Origin: Lawsonella clevelandensis
GTDB taxonomy: Bacteria > Actinomycetota > Actinomycetes > Mycobacteriales > Mycobacteriaceae
Length of the DNA stretch: 64,000 bases
Assembly (NCBI RefSeq): GCF_003241315.1
Contig: NZ_QFOZ01000001.1
Span: forward strand, 62,001 to 126,000
Direction of reading: 5' to 3'
Shown: positions 9,384 to 18,652 of the stretch, piece after piece
Layout of the letters: each line of letters starts with the position of its first letter
How positions within the stretch are numbered: position 1 is the first letter of the stretch
Translations under genes and position numbers: made by a program
The notes under the pieces: generated by a model
Seen by the model: the letters and a program-made list of their open reading frames with translations, nothing else
What the model was told of the DNA's origin: nothing
Databases searched by the model: none

Positions 9384-10810
9384 CACCATCATCGACGGAA
9401 AAACCCGTGGGGTTATTAACCGGAAACTTCAAATGGATAGTTCCCGGTCTTGCCCTGTATATGGTGGCATCTGGGTTTGAAGTAGTTGCCGTCAGTGTTG
9501 TTATGCCGACGGTGGCTCGTGAACTTAACGCCATGAGCTCCTACTCGTCAGCAGTTGCTATTACAGTTGCCTGTTCCATCATTGGTATTTTGCTGGCAGG
9601 TCCCTGGGCGGACCAAAAGGGTCCACGTATCCCCATTACCGTTGGCGCGGTTTCTATGATGACGGGTCTCCTCTTCGCAGGTTTTGCCCGAACTATGCCC
9701 TTTTTCCTGGTAGGACGCGCTATTCAGGGGATTGGTGTGGGGCTGGTTAACGTGAGTTCCTACGTCATTATTGGGCGTGAACTCCCTCCGCATTTGCATG
9801 CCAGAATGTTTTCCGTCAATGCCATGTCCTGGATATTGCCTGCTCTTATAGGGCCTGCTATAGCAGGGCTTTTAGTGGATACTGTGGGATGGCGGTGGGC
9901 ATTCTGGGGCGTCGCTCCCATTTTTGTTATCGCCACGGTCATCACACTGGTTGGTATGCGCTCGCATGGTGGTGCAGCAGAGCAGAACCTTACCGGTAAA
10001 GAGTGGCGAGAGAGGGTTTTTCGGGCGTTTATCATCGCCGTGTGTATTTGTGTGTTACAGCCAGCAGGTGAGCTTATCCAAGAGGGCAAAGTTGTTCTTG
10101 TTGTGGTGGGAGTTATTGTCATTATGGCAGTACTGATAGTGGCTGCCCGCAAACTTGTTCCGCCCCACACTCTGACAATGCGAGAGGGGTTACCCGCAGT
10201 TATTGCGTCGCGTCTTTTCCTTGCTGGCTGTTACTTTTCTATGGAGTCCTATATTCCCCTTATTGGCCAGTCTCTTCGCCATGTTGGTCCTACGCAATCG
10301 GGTCTGCTTGTTGCTTCTGGCTCGGTGACGTGGGGGATCGCTTCTTTCTTACAAGCGCGACTACCGGAAAATCTTAATCGGACGAAAATATTGACAACAG
10401 GAATGGCGAGTGGAGCAGCAGGTATCGTTGTTACTTTTACACTGGCGTTACAGCAGGTTCCTTTAGCGGTTGCTATTGTCGGGTGGGGGATTGCTGGTTT
10501 TGGCATTGGTGTCGCTTACCCGCTCGCTAGCGTAATGGTGTTGACACTTTCGCAGCCTGGTGAGATTGGTAACAATTCGGCTTCTCTCTCTATGGCAGAG
10601 CAGTTGGGAACATCAACATCATTGGCATTAGGCGGTGTGCTTTTTGGAGCATTGGTGGAAAGCAGTATGCTGCACGCTATTCTCGCTTTCACACTGGTGC
10701 CACTTGTCTACAGCATCCTCGGTATTATTGCCGCGGCTCGCACTAACGTTGGGCAATTGCCTGTACGTGTGTCCAGTGCCGGTTCAGTCCCAGATAGCTC
10801 TACGGAGTAA
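9380..10810 (+). CDS. Major facilitator superfamily transporter
   Basis: 476 residues, about 12-14 predicted helices. The loop after the second helix holds the MFS motif GPWADQKGPR (74-83; consensus GxxxDxxGxR). The first helix contains GFEVVAVSVVMPTVA, similar to drug:H+ antiporters of the 12/14-helix families. The substrate cannot be told. The start ATG at 9380 overlaps the ABC-F stop (ATGA), so the two genes are probably translationally coupled; a start at 9353 is possible but lies inside the ABC-F frame. A hairpin immediately follows the stop codon. Confidence 0.85.
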   Translation: MTPSSTEKPVGLLTGNFKWIVPGLALYMVASGFEVVAVSVVMPTVARELNAMSSYSSAVAITVACSIIGILLAGPWADQKGPRIPITVGAVSMMTGLLFAGFARTMPFFLVGRAIQGIGVGLVNVSSYVIIGRELPPHLHARMFSVNAMSWILPALIGPAIAGLLVDTVGWRWAFWGVAPIFVIATVITLVGMRSHGGAAEQNLTGKEWRERVFRAFIIAVCICVLQPAGELIQEGKVVLVVVGVIVIMAVLIVAARKLVPPHTLTMREGLPAVIASRLFLAGCYFSMESYIPLIGQSLRHVGPTQSGLLVASGSVTWGIASFLQARLPENLNRTKILTTGMASGAAGIVVTFTLALQQVPLAVAIVGWGIAGFGIGVAYPLASVMVLTLSQPGEIGNNSASLSMAEQLGTSTSLALGGVLFGALVESSMLHAILAFTLVPLVYSILGIIAAARTNVGQLPVRVSSAGSVPDSSTE

Positions 10811-10830
10811 ACTGTTAAAAAAACAGTTTT
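10809..10830 (+). terminator. Hairpin at the end of the MFS gene
   Basis: AAACTGTT (10809-10816) pairs with AACAGTTT (10822-10829) across a 5-base loop and is followed by a short T stretch. The stem begins in the stop codon of the transporter gene. It is A/T-rich and thus a weak terminator candidate. Confidence 0.45.
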
Positions 10831-10877
10831 AGTACCACTTTTTAGTAGCGCTTCATAACCTTAATAACACTGCCAGT

Positions 10878-10893
10878 GATGCCGTGCGGCATC
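10878..10893 (+). other. Small hairpin upstream of the hydrolase pseudogene
   Basis: GATGCC and GGCATC form a 6-bp stem with a GTGC loop in the 150-base gap between the MFS gene and the next frame. Its role is unknown; it could be a leader structure or a second terminator stem. Confidence 0.3.
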
Positions 10894-10962
10894 CTAGTGA
10901 TGGTTGGGGCAGCATAAAAAGCGTAAAACGTGAAAATGTGTGAAGGATTGTAAAGGATAAGG

Positions 10963-12080
10963 ATGACCGCAGATCAGGATGGATATTCTAGATCGACAAG
11001 TGTCGATCAACCTGATGCTCGGATTAGCGCTACTGTCTCTCAGCGTTGTTTACATCTACAACTCAATAATGGTGCCACGCTCAACGCCTTCGACGAAGGA
11101 TTAGCGCGCGCCATGCGATACCACCTTCACAAGGCAGCCGATGATCCGCGCATTGATTACGTTCTTGTGACATCGCTGTGCGAGAAATCCTTTTCCTCCG
11201 GCGGCAATGTTCGGAAGATAGCCGATCTCTATGAGGAAGGGCATGCTGCTCGTGCGGAAGAATTCTTCGCCATCGAGTACGATTTGTGCGCTTTTATCTC
11301 CGAATTTCCCAAGCCATATATTGCCCTAGTTGACGGTTACTGCATTGGTGGTGGCCTTGGTATTAGTGCCAACGGGCAGTTTATGGTGGTTAGCGAAAAA
11401 CCCTGATGGCAATGCCAGAGGCTGGACTCGGGTTCTGCACTGATGCAGGCATGAGTTGGGTTTTGCCACATCTGCGGGGGAAGGACGGCCAGGCGGACAA
11501 GGCCCTAGGCAGATATCTTGCTCTCACCGGACGGTGGTTGAATGCCGCTGACGCGCTGTGGTGCGGACTTGTAGGATATTATGTTCCCTCCCACGAGTTC
11601 CCTACTCTCGAAGAAGAGTTGCTGCATTTGCAGTATGAACCTGGTACGGCAGCTGCCGCTATTACGAACTATCTTTCCCGCCGCGCGCAACTGCCTGTGG
11701 AACAAGCGAGTTTGCAAAAGATTATTCAGCAGGTTGACGAAGTCTTCTCGGCTTCGTCAGTAGCGGAGATCATGTCACGTCTGCAGAGCGGAATTACTAC
11801 TCACCGCTATGGCACGTGGGCACAAGAAGCACTTTCTGCGATGCAGGGGTGTAGCCCCACGGCTTTGCAAGGTACTTTTCTCGTTATTGAGAGAAGTAGT
11901 AAGTGCGCCAATGTTCGTAGCGCAGTCCAGCAAGAATACCGTTTAGGTGCACGCTATTTATGTCATCGCAGTGATTTCCGGAATGGTGTGCGGGCTAAAC
12001 TTGTTGATAAAAAAGCTTTTAAAAATTGGGATCCTCCTACTTTAGATGAAGTAGATATGGATACCCTCTATACATGCTAG
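10963..12080 (+). pseudogene. 3-hydroxyisobutyryl-CoA hydrolase (crotonase family), split by a frameshift
   Basis: Two frames, 10963-11406 (147 residues) and 11406-12080 (224 residues), together match the crotonase-fold HIBYL-CoA hydrolase of valine breakdown. The first holds the oxyanion-hole segments (FSSGGNVRKIADLYEEG and GGGLGISANGQFMVV) and ends ...VSEKP. The second starts AMPEAGLGFCTDAG, the family's catalytic segment, and ends with the usual VRAKLVDKK...NWDPPTLDEV. The family expects ...SEKT-x-x-AMPE, which is restored by adding one A to the run of five A at 11396-11400 or by a -1 slip there. The first stop and second ATG overlap (TGATG at 11404-11408), so both halves could in principle be made by reinitiation, but neither half alone is a complete fold. 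Probably inactive, phase-variable or a base-call error. The start has AAAGGATAAGG upstream; ddh follows by 9 bases. Confidence 0.8.
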
Positions 12081-12089
12081 GAGAATACG

Positions 12090-13073
12090 GTGACTATCAA
12101 TCCCATCCGCGTTGCTATTAATGGTTATGGAAACCTTGGTCGTGGCGTAGAAAAGGCTGTACTAGCCGCCCCCGATATGGAACTCGTCGCCATCTTTACT
12201 CGACGTGATCCGCAACAGCTAGATACTGTTTCCGGCAAGGCTGTATCCATCAAGGATATGCCTGACTACAAGGATAAGGTTGATGTTTGTGTAAACTGTG
12301 GCGGCTCCGCCACTGACCTCATGGAACAAGGCCCAGCTGTTACCGCTTATTTCAACACCGTGGACTCCTTCGACACTCACGCCAAAATTCCTGAGCATTA
12401 TGCTGACATGGACAAGGTTGCACACGACAATGGCCATGTAGCAGTCATTTCCTCCGGCTGGGACCCAGGGCTCTTCTCCATTAACCGAGTTATCGCCGAA
12501 TCTGTCCTCCCCAATGGCAGTACCTACACGTTCTGGGGTCGCGGTGTCTCACAAGGCCACTCTGACGCTATCCGCCGCATACCGGGTGTTAAGGACGCCA
12601 AGCAGTACACGGTGCCTGTTCAAACTGCAGTGGACCGCATTAAAGCGGGTGAACGTCCCACTCTCAGCGCCCGGGAAAAGCACCTGCGGGAATGCTACGT
12701 GGTAGCAGAAGAAGGCGCCGATAAAGCCGCCATCGAAAAAGCTATCGTTACCATGGAAAACTACTTCGCTGATTACGACACAACCGTTACGTTTATTAGT
12801 GAAGAAGAACTTATCCGTGATCACTCCACTATGCCACACGGTGGTCAGGTGATTCGCTCTGGAGAAACGAGCGAAGATACCACCCAGGTGTATAGTTTCA
12901 CTCTGTCCTTAGACTCCAACCCTGAATTTACAGGATCCATGCTCACGGCTACTGCGCGTGCCACCGCGCGTCTGGCTGCTGCCGATGAACGAGGCTGCCG
13001 TACCGTCCTCGATATTGCCCCAGCCCTCTACGCTCCTATTAGCGCTGGCGAATTACGCGCTAACTTCCTCTAA
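12090..13073 (+). CDS. ddh: meso-Diaminopimelate D-dehydrogenase
   Basis: 327 residues. NADP-dependent enzyme that converts L-tetrahydrodipicolinate plus ammonia to meso-diaminopimelate in one step, supplying lysine and peptidoglycan; it bypasses the succinylase branch. It is known from Corynebacterium and a limited set of other bacteria. The N-terminal Rossmann motif is INGYGNLGRG (Gly12, Gly14, Gly17), and conserved family stretches include SSGWDPGLFSINR, WGRGVSQGHSDAIRRI and MPHGGQVIRSGET. GTG start with AGGAGAAT 7 bases upstream. It sits in a rightward run between the hydrolase remnant and a peptide transporter. Confidence 0.95.
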   Translation: MTINPIRVAINGYGNLGRGVEKAVLAAPDMELVAIFTRRDPQQLDTVSGKAVSIKDMPDYKDKVDVCVNCGGSATDLMEQGPAVTAYFNTVDSFDTHAKIPEHYADMDKVAHDNGHVAVISSGWDPGLFSINRVIAESVLPNGSTYTFWGRGVSQGHSDAIRRIPGVKDAKQYTVPVQTAVDRIKAGERPTLSAREKHLRECYVVAEEGADKAAIEKAIVTMENYFADYDTTVTFISEEELIRDHSTMPHGGQVIRSGETSEDTTQVYSFTLSLDSNPEFTGSMLTATARATARLAAADERGCRTVLDIAPALYAPISAGELRANFL

Positions 13074-13092
13074 ATATCAATAAGGTTTCCAC

Positions 13093-14682
13093 ATGTCCGA
13101 TGATCCCAACCCTCCTACAGCAGGTTCTACAGCCTGCTCAGTAATTACTCCGGAAGTAGCCACGGATTCCGTCGCTGCCTCTACACCTAACCCCACTGGC
13201 GCTGCTGGTACCGCTGATGCCATGGCATCTCGTAAAAAGCGCAAGCCACGTACCTTTTTCGGCCACCCAATGGGATTAGCTAATCTCTTCGGAGTAGAAA
13301 TGTGGGAGCGCTTCAGCTTCTACGGCATGCAAGCCATCCTCACCTTCTACATCTATTACTCGGTGACGTCCGGTGGCCTTGGCTACTCCAAAGAAATTGC
13401 CTACTCCATTGTGGGCGCATACGGCGGCTTAGTTTATCTAGCATCTATTATTGGATCCTGGATATCAGACCGGTGGTTTGGTGCCGCCCGCAGCCTTGTG
13501 GGTGCAGGCTTCATCATTATGTTGGGCCACCTCTCATTGGCTGTTTTACACGGTCTGACAGGTGTTGTCGTCGGCCTCATATTCATTGCTTTCGGTGCTG
13601 GAACATTGAAAGCTGCATCGTTGACCGTCCTCGGCGATCTATACGATGAAAACGATATTCGCCAAGATGCCGGTTTCTCCGTGTATTACATGGGTATTAA
13701 TATCGGTGCCTTCATTGGACCTATTCTTACCGGTATTGTGCAGCGCGCCGGCGGATTCCACTGGGCATTCGCACTTGCCGCTATCGGTATGTTTATTGGC
13801 CTTATGCAGTATCTTCTGTTAGCGAAGAGCACTATTGGAAATGCCGGACGGGAAGTTCCCAACCCGCTACCGCGTAAACAGAAATGGTTGTCTCTAATCG
13901 GTCTTGTTGCCGGTATCCTCATCATTTGGGGCGTATTCGCAATAGGATGGGTGAATCTCGACAACCTCTCCACTGTGGTTACTGTGCTAACCGTCATCTG
14001 CGCAGTGGGTCTCTTCATTGTCATATTGACAAGTAAGAAGATCACTGAGGTGGAGCGTTCCCGCGTTATCGCATTCATTCCGCTGTTTATCGCGTCCGCT
14101 CTTTTCTGGTCCCTCTACCAGCAGCAGTTTACGATTCTGCCAGCGTTCGCGGACCGGCGTCTCAACCTGTCCTGCTTTGGGCACCAACTGCCGCCAAGTG
14201 TGGTGCAGTCCATCAACCCCATTTTCATCATTATTTTCGCACCTATTATGGCGGCCTTGTGGCAGAAGCTCGGTACCCGTCAGCCGCACAGCTCCACTAA
14301 ATTCGCATGGGGTGTCTTCTTCTGCGGGCTATCCTTCCTGGTGTTTGTTCCCTTTGCCCGCATGGATAAAGCTCCCATCGGATCTGTCGCGCTCCTCCTC
14401 TTTGTTGCGACAATCGGTGAGCTTTTCCTTTCCCCAGTAGGTAATTCCCTGGCGACACGGTTAGCTCCCAAGGCGTTCCACAGCCAAATGGTGGCGCTCT
14501 TCTTCCTATCAGTCGCTATTGGATCCGCAGCGTCTGGTTCATTAGCCCAGTTGACGGATGTCGATAACCCCAGTTCCACAGGAACATACTTCCTTATTCT
14601 GGGAATTGTGACGATGGTTCTGAGCTTGGTATTCTTCCTGCTACGCCGCTGGATCGATAAGAAGATGGTGGGTATTCACTAA
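13093..14682 (+). CDS. Proton-coupled oligopeptide transporter (POT/PTR2 family)
   Basis: 529 residues with about 14 hydrophobic segments after a Ser/Thr/Pro-rich N-terminal tail of roughly 55 residues. POT proteins import di- and tripeptides with protons. The ExxER proton-coupling motif is present as EMWER (69-73) in the first helix, the PTR2 signature stretch GAYGGLVYLASIIGSWISDR follows, and FSVYYMGINIGAFIGP matches the second PTR2 signature. Resembles DtpT of Gram-positives. It starts 19 bases after ddh, and a long hairpin shared with convergent prfC lies downstream. Confidence 0.92.
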   Translation: MSDDPNPPTAGSTACSVITPEVATDSVAASTPNPTGAAGTADAMASRKKRKPRTFFGHPMGLANLFGVEMWERFSFYGMQAILTFYIYYSVTSGGLGYSKEIAYSIVGAYGGLVYLASIIGSWISDRWFGAARSLVGAGFIIMLGHLSLAVLHGLTGVVVGLIFIAFGAGTLKAASLTVLGDLYDENDIRQDAGFSVYYMGINIGAFIGPILTGIVQRAGGFHWAFALAAIGMFIGLMQYLLLAKSTIGNAGREVPNPLPRKQKWLSLIGLVAGILIIWGVFAIGWVNLDNLSTVVTVLTVICAVGLFIVILTSKKITEVERSRVIAFIPLFIASALFWSLYQQQFTILPAFADRRLNLSCFGHQLPPSVVQSINPIFIIIFAPIMAALWQKLGTRQPHSSTKFAWGVFFCGLSFLVFVPFARMDKAPIGSVALLLFVATIGELFLSPVGNSLATRLAPKAFHSQMVALFFLSVAIGSAASGSLAQLTDVDNPSSTGTYFLILGIVTMVLSLVFFLLRRWIDKKMVGIH

Positions 14683-14726
14683 CACCTTATTCGGGTACCT
14701 ATATAGCGTATATCCGCATAACTTAC

Positions 14727-14773
14727 AGTAATGGGCTGTCGCCTCCGAGAAAAGGAAGCAACAGCCCATTACT
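14727..14773. terminator. Bidirectional terminator between dtpT-like gene and prfC
   Basis: A perfect 13-bp stem (AGTAATGGGCTGT at 14727-14739 with its complement at 14761-14773) encloses a 21-base loop, between two convergent genes. T runs are short on both strands. Confidence 0.65.
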
Positions 14774-14811
14774 TATGCGTATTGGTTAGCACGCCGATTA
14801 GCTGGTGGTGC

Positions 14812-16437
14812 TTAATCAGCGATGAGAGTATCGAGTGTTAAATCGGGAAGTTCTTTCTGCAGATAGTTGAGACGCCACTTATCGCTAATAAGAGCAATAA
14901 GCTCACCATCTTGGCGGGTAAAGATCTCCACACCGCGCTGGCGCCCCAGCTCATCTGCAGACTCCGCATCAGTCTTCCGGGCCACCGTGTAAGGAATATT
15001 CTCGATGACAGTCTCCACGTTGTACTCTGCCCGCATACGTGCCTGGACAACCTCAAACTGCAGCACACCCACCGCAGCCATCACCGGGTTGGACTCACCA
15101 CGCAAATCATTGGTCAGAATCTGTACAACACCTTCCGCACCCAGCTCATCAACTGCCTTACGGAACTGCTTGTACTTGGACAGGGAGGCGGCACGTAGCG
15201 TAGCGAAGTGCTCCGGTGCGAAAGCAGGAATAGGCGGGTACTGGGCCTTCTTCCCTTTGTAGAGAGTATCGCCGGGGGCTAGGCCTAAGGCGTTAACAAG
15301 GCCCACGACGTCGCCGGGGTAGGCCGTCTCTACAGTCTCACGATCGCGCCCGAATACTGTCAGCGCATACTTTGTGGTGAAAGGTTTCTGCGTCTGGGCG
15401 TGGGTTACTACCATGCCGCGCTCAAATTCGCCGCTCACAACCCGCATGAAGGCCAGCCGGTCACGGTGAGCAGAATCCATGCCGGCCTGTACTTTGAAGA
15501 TAACAGCAGAGAAGTCATCGTCAAGATCGTGAAAGACATCATTAACGTCTTCACGTCCTGCCGGATGCGGCGCCAGGTTAACGATACTGTCAAGAATCTG
15601 GTGAACGCCGAAATTGAGCTTAGCGGAGGCGAAAATAACGGGGGAGGTTGCGCCCGCTAGGAAAAGTTCCTCATCGTGAACCTGCCCCATCTCCGCCAAC
15701 AGTGTCGATTCCTCTGCCGCGGTTGTCCAGTTATCGCCCTGCTGTTGTACTGCTTCCTCCGGCGTGAAATGCTCCTCAGGGGCAATAGTTGAGCCGCCTG
15801 CGGTACGCGTGAACTCAATATATTCCGTGGGCATACCGTCGGCATCAAGTCGGGCAAGACCATGAAAATCCCCAGCAATACCCACTGGCCAAAAAATAGG
15901 GGTGGGGGTGAGATCAATTTCTTCCGCTATCTCGTCAAGCAGTTCAAGGGGGCTTTTACCAGGACGATCCCACTTATTCACGACAGTAATAATGGGAATG
16001 TTGCGGGACTTACAGACGCGGAAAAGTTTCAGGGTCTGCGGCTCCAAACCTTTTGCCGCATCGATCAGCATAAGTGCGCCGTCAACGGCGGTAAGAACAC
16101 GGTACGTGTCTTCCGAAAAGTCCGAGTGGCCGGGTGTATCAACAAGGTTAATAACGTAGGGCTGCCCGTCTCCCTCCGCACCTTTTGATCCCTGCGGGAG
16201 GTATTCGAACTGTAGGGCAGTAGAGGAGACAGAAATACCGCGTGCCTGCTCCATCTCCATCCAGTCGGAGACTGTGGCTTTACGCCCCGCTTTACCATGG
16301 ACAGCTCCCGCCTCATTAATGACGTGCGCGTGTAGGGCGAGTGCCTCCGTCAGTGTTGATTTACCGGCATCCGGGTGAGAAATAATGGCGAAAGTGCGGC
16401 GGCGGCGTGCTTCAACAGCGGGGGAAAGAGCATTCAC
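14812..16437 (-). CDS. prfC: Peptide chain release factor 3 (RF3)
   Basis: 541 residues. Translational GTPase that recycles RF1/RF2 from the ribosome after peptide release. G1 is SHPDAGKST (20-28), the switch region contains EQARGISVSSTALQF, G3 is DTPGHSDFSEDTYR and G4 is NKWDRPGKSP. GTG start at 16437 with AAGGA 9 bases upstream on the minus strand. It lies after pth on the leftward strand with a 108-base gap. RF3 is not universal in actinobacteria. Confidence 0.94.
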   Translation of the reverse strand: MNALSPAVEARRRRTFAIISHPDAGKSTLTEALALHAHVINEAGAVHGKAGRKATVSDWMEMEQARGISVSSTALQFEYLPQGSKGAEGDGQPYVINLVDTPGHSDFSEDTYRVLTAVDGALMLIDAAKGLEPQTLKLFRVCKSRNIPIITVVNKWDRPGKSPLELLDEIAEEIDLTPTPIFWPVGIAGDFHGLARLDADGMPTEYIEFTRTAGGSTIAPEEHFTPEEAVQQQGDNWTTAAEESTLLAEMGQVHDEELFLAGATSPVIFASAKLNFGVHQILDSIVNLAPHPAGREDVNDVFHDLDDDFSAVIFKVQAGMDSAHRDRLAFMRVVSGEFERGMVVTHAQTQKPFTTKYALTVFGRDRETVETAYPGDVVGLVNALGLAPGDTLYKGKKAQYPPIPAFAPEHFATLRAASLSKYKQFRKAVDELGAEGVVQILTNDLRGESNPVMAAVGVLQFEVVQARMRAEYNVETVIENIPYTVARKTDAESADELGRQRGVEIFTRQDGELIALISDKWRLNYLQKELPDLTLDTLIAD

Positions 16438-16545
16438 GGGGGCTTGTCCTTGGAGAGTAGTGAAAAATGAGGGCTGGCTAGATAATTGTTAGATAAGCAG
16501 TGGCGTAGCAGATCAAGCAGGACAGATCAGGTAGGGTACAGACCA

Positions 16546-17166
16546 TCAATGGCGTGAGTGAACACGATTTTGGGTTGATGCTAAACCTTCCTGGAGAAGA
16601 AGCTCGACGGCATCAGCTGCCTCCTGGATAGTGACTCCCAGATCTTCACATTCGCGTGCCGAGAACTGCTTTAACACATAGTCGGCGGGGTTCATGCGTC
16701 CCGGTGGACGACCAATACCGATACGAACACGTAGATAGTCTTTGGTCCCGAGATGTTGTGTCATGGATTTCAGACCATTGTGGCCACCTTCGCCACCTCC
16801 ACGTTTTAGACGCAGCGTATTTTCTTCCAGATCAAGATCATCGTGTAGAACAATGATGTTGGTGGCAGGAACACTAAAAAACTGTGCAGTAGCAGCAATA
16901 GCACGGCCCGAATCATTCATGTATGTTCGGGATTTCATAAGTATAACAGGCGTGCCGTTAAGCGTGCCGCGCCCTACCAGTGCATTAGTGCGTTTATTGG
17001 GGGAGAGGGTGACGGTTGGGCTGGTCCGTTCGCAGAGCTCGTCGAGCGCCATGTACCCCACATTGTGTCGGGTGAGCTCGTACTGTGCCCCGGGATTGCC
17101 TAAACCGGCGATCAGTATGGGGCCGGAAACAGTATTAATATCGGGGATCTGCGCACTAGGACTCAT
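16546..17166 (-). CDS. pth: Peptidyl-tRNA hydrolase
   Basis: 206 residues. Hydrolyses peptidyl-tRNA released by abortive translation. Recognisable motifs are AGLGNPGAQYE, the catalytic His in LTRHNVG (His34), the VILMKSRTYMNDSGRA stretch, and VLHDDLDLEENTLRLK with the catalytic Asp, followed by GGGEGGHNGLKSM. An upstream ATG at 17268 would add 34 unrelated residues and cross into the terminator zone; 17166 fits family length. It follows rplY, as in Mycobacterium, but a strong hairpin lies between them. Confidence 0.94.
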   Translation of the reverse strand: MSPSAQIPDINTVSGPILIAGLGNPGAQYELTRHNVGYMALDELCERTSPTVTLSPNKRTNALVGRGTLNGTPVILMKSRTYMNDSGRAIAATAQFFSVPATNIIVLHDDLDLEENTLRLKRGGGEGGHNGLKSMTQHLGTKDYLRVRIGIGRPPGRMNPADYVLKQFSARECEDLGVTIQEAADAVELLLQEGLASTQNRVHSRH

Positions 17167-17268
17167 AATGCTTCTATTCTCGCACGTTTGGGCAGGCAGA
17201 GCTATTCCCAGATAGAGCCATTCCCAAGCAGACCATTGTGTGCAGTAAGGCAGTGCTGTGAAAAGCAC

Positions 17269-17304
17269 AAGGGTCTCACTGGCGGTAATACCAGTGAGAC
17301 CCTT
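17269..17304 (-). terminator. Terminator after rplY
   Basis: A perfect 14-bp stem (AAGGGTCTCACTGG at 17269-17282 with its complement at 17291-17304) with an 8-base loop. In the leftward direction it is followed by GTGCTTTT, so it can end the rplY transcript, possibly with partial readthrough to pth. Confidence 0.75.
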
Positions 17305-17349
17305 ATGACAAGACCCTTACAGCACTGAATGCGGAGGGGAGAAGGAGAA

Positions 17350-17982
17350 TTACTCCTCGGTAGACTCGGCAGCTTCGCTAGCAGCTTCTTCAGTAGCTGC
17401 TTCTGCTTCTTCTTCGCCGGTATCGGGGGTAGTGTCTTCAATCTCTTCGAAGGTGACGTTGACGAGGAGCTGTTCCGGATCATCGGCGAGTTCAACGCCT
17501 TCTGGCAGTTTCACATCGCCGGCAGTAATGGTGCTGCCAGCTTCCATGCCTTCTACTGAAATGGTGATGTCTTCCGGAATGCTGAGGGCGTCTGCATTGA
17601 CCTTAAGAACGTCGAGCTCAATGAGGAAGATAGCGCCAGAAGCAACGTTGCCTTCGACAACCAGCGGCACCTCAACCTCAACCTTTTCGCCCTTCTTAAC
17701 GATGAGGAAGTCAACGTGCTCAATTTCGCGGGTAAGTGGATTCTGGGCAATGGACTTTACCAGGGCAGTGGTTTCTTCGCCGTCAATATCAAGGGAGATA
17801 ACGGCGTTAATACCTTCTTCGCGAACAATGGCGAGGAAACCAAGATTGTTAATGGCAATGTGGATAGGGTCGGCACCGTGTCCGTAAACAACGGCGGGAA
17901 TGTTACCAGCGCGACGGGTACGGCGGGCAGCACCTTTACCAAATTCAGTACGAGTGGGTGCGGCAAGAGTTCTCAGTGCCAT
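17350..17982 (-). CDS. rplY: Ribosomal protein bL25, CTC-type long form
   Basis: 210 residues. Binds 5S rRNA in the large subunit. The N-terminal L25 domain (LAAPTRTEFGKGAARRTRR...IPAVVYGHG) is followed by the C-terminal TL5/CTC beta domain and a very acidic Glu/Ala-rich tail of about 30 residues (after DTTPDTGEEE). Longer than E. coli L25 (94 residues) but the normal length for actinobacteria. The ATG at 17982 has AAGGAG just upstream. Codon use is biased, as for a highly expressed gene. Confidence 0.95.
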   Translation of the reverse strand: MALRTLAAPTRTEFGKGAARRTRRAGNIPAVVYGHGADPIHIAINNLGFLAIVREEGINAVISLDIDGEETTALVKSIAQNPLTREIEHVDFLIVKKGEKVEVEVPLVVEGNVASGAIFLIELDVLKVNADALSIPEDITISVEGMEAGSTITAGDVKLPEGVELADDPEQLLVNVTFEEIEDTTPDTGEEEAEAATEEAASEAAESTEE

Positions 17983-18193
17983 GGGTATAGCTCCTTATAG
18001 ATTCAGGTAAATTCGTGCGAAACGTTGCGCGCTAAAAGCGCTGCATAGAAAGTTTTCCATCGCGGCAAGGCACCCAACACGACCGCGGAAGTAAAGAACC
18101 CCACACTATCGCGTCGATAACGGCTTATCTTTAGCCCTCGCCGAGATAACGAGATAAGTTTAGCTGACGAGCGCGCATCCTCCCAACTTAGCC

Positions 18194-18211
18194 AGTACCA
18201 TTTTCGGTACT
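18194..18211. promoter_or_regulatory. Operator-like palindrome upstream of the small membrane protein pair
   Basis: AGTACC (18194-18199) and GGTACT (18206-18211) form a perfect inverted repeat with a 6-base spacer, ending 35 bases before the first small gene. Its regulator is unknown. Confidence 0.4.
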
Positions 18212-18246
18212 ATTTAAGGTATCTCTCCAAAAGAAAGTAGAAGAGC

Positions 18247-18441
18247 ATGGCACTGGGATGGACGATTACCCTTGTGGTTGTTTTCGCCATTATCGGTATC
18301 ACACTCGGCGTGATATGGGTATGGGCGGGGCACCGAAAAGCTGGAGATGTTACTATCGCCTGCATAATTGCGCTGGCCGTATGGCTACTTCTCACAACTA
18401 TCCTCTTTTTTGCTACCGGCGATATTAAAGGAGGGGTGTAA
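18247..18441 (+). CDS. Small two-helix membrane protein, function unknown
   Basis: 64 residues. Two hydrophobic segments (about 5-26 and 36-56) are joined by a short polar loop, WAGHRKAGD. There is no Cys, signal peptidase site or enzyme motif. ATG with GAAAG and GAAG-type purines upstream. It is the first gene of a two-gene operon flanked by the upstream palindrome and a downstream terminator, and lies against the direction of rplY and prs on both sides. I do not recognise the family. Two adjacent, equal-sized hydrophobic frames with a proper ribosome-binding site on the second argue that it is a real gene. Confidence 0.7.
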   Translation: MALGWTITLVVVFAIIGITLGVIWVWAGHRKAGDVTIACIIALAVWLLLTTILFFATGDIKGGV

Positions 18442-18443
18442 AT

Positions 18444-18638
18444 ATGAGTGTTGTTGGCATTATCGTCATGCTTGTGGCACTTATTTTAGGTATTGTTGCC
18501 GCCGTCCTCATTCTGCGCGATCATCCTCTTAACCAAGGACGATCAGCGGATATTGCAGCTGGAGCATTCATCGCTGTTATTGTTTTCGGAATGATATTAC
18601 TGACTGCCTCTTATATAGCTCTACTGAGCGGAAAATAA
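18444..18638 (+). CDS. Small two-helix membrane protein, function unknown
   Basis: 64 residues. Two hydrophobic segments (about 4-24 and 36-60) flank a polar loop with RDHPLNQGRSAD. The ATG has AGGAGG 9 bases upstream, inside the end of the preceding gene, and the two genes are 2 bases apart, so they are co-translated. Same length and topology as its partner but without obvious sequence identity; together they could form a hetero-oligomeric membrane complex. Family not recognised. Confidence 0.72.
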   Translation: MSVVGIIVMLVALILGIVAAVLILRDHPLNQGRSADIAAGAFIAVIVFGMILLTASYIALLSGK

Positions 18639-18652
18639 GCCACTTATTGCGT

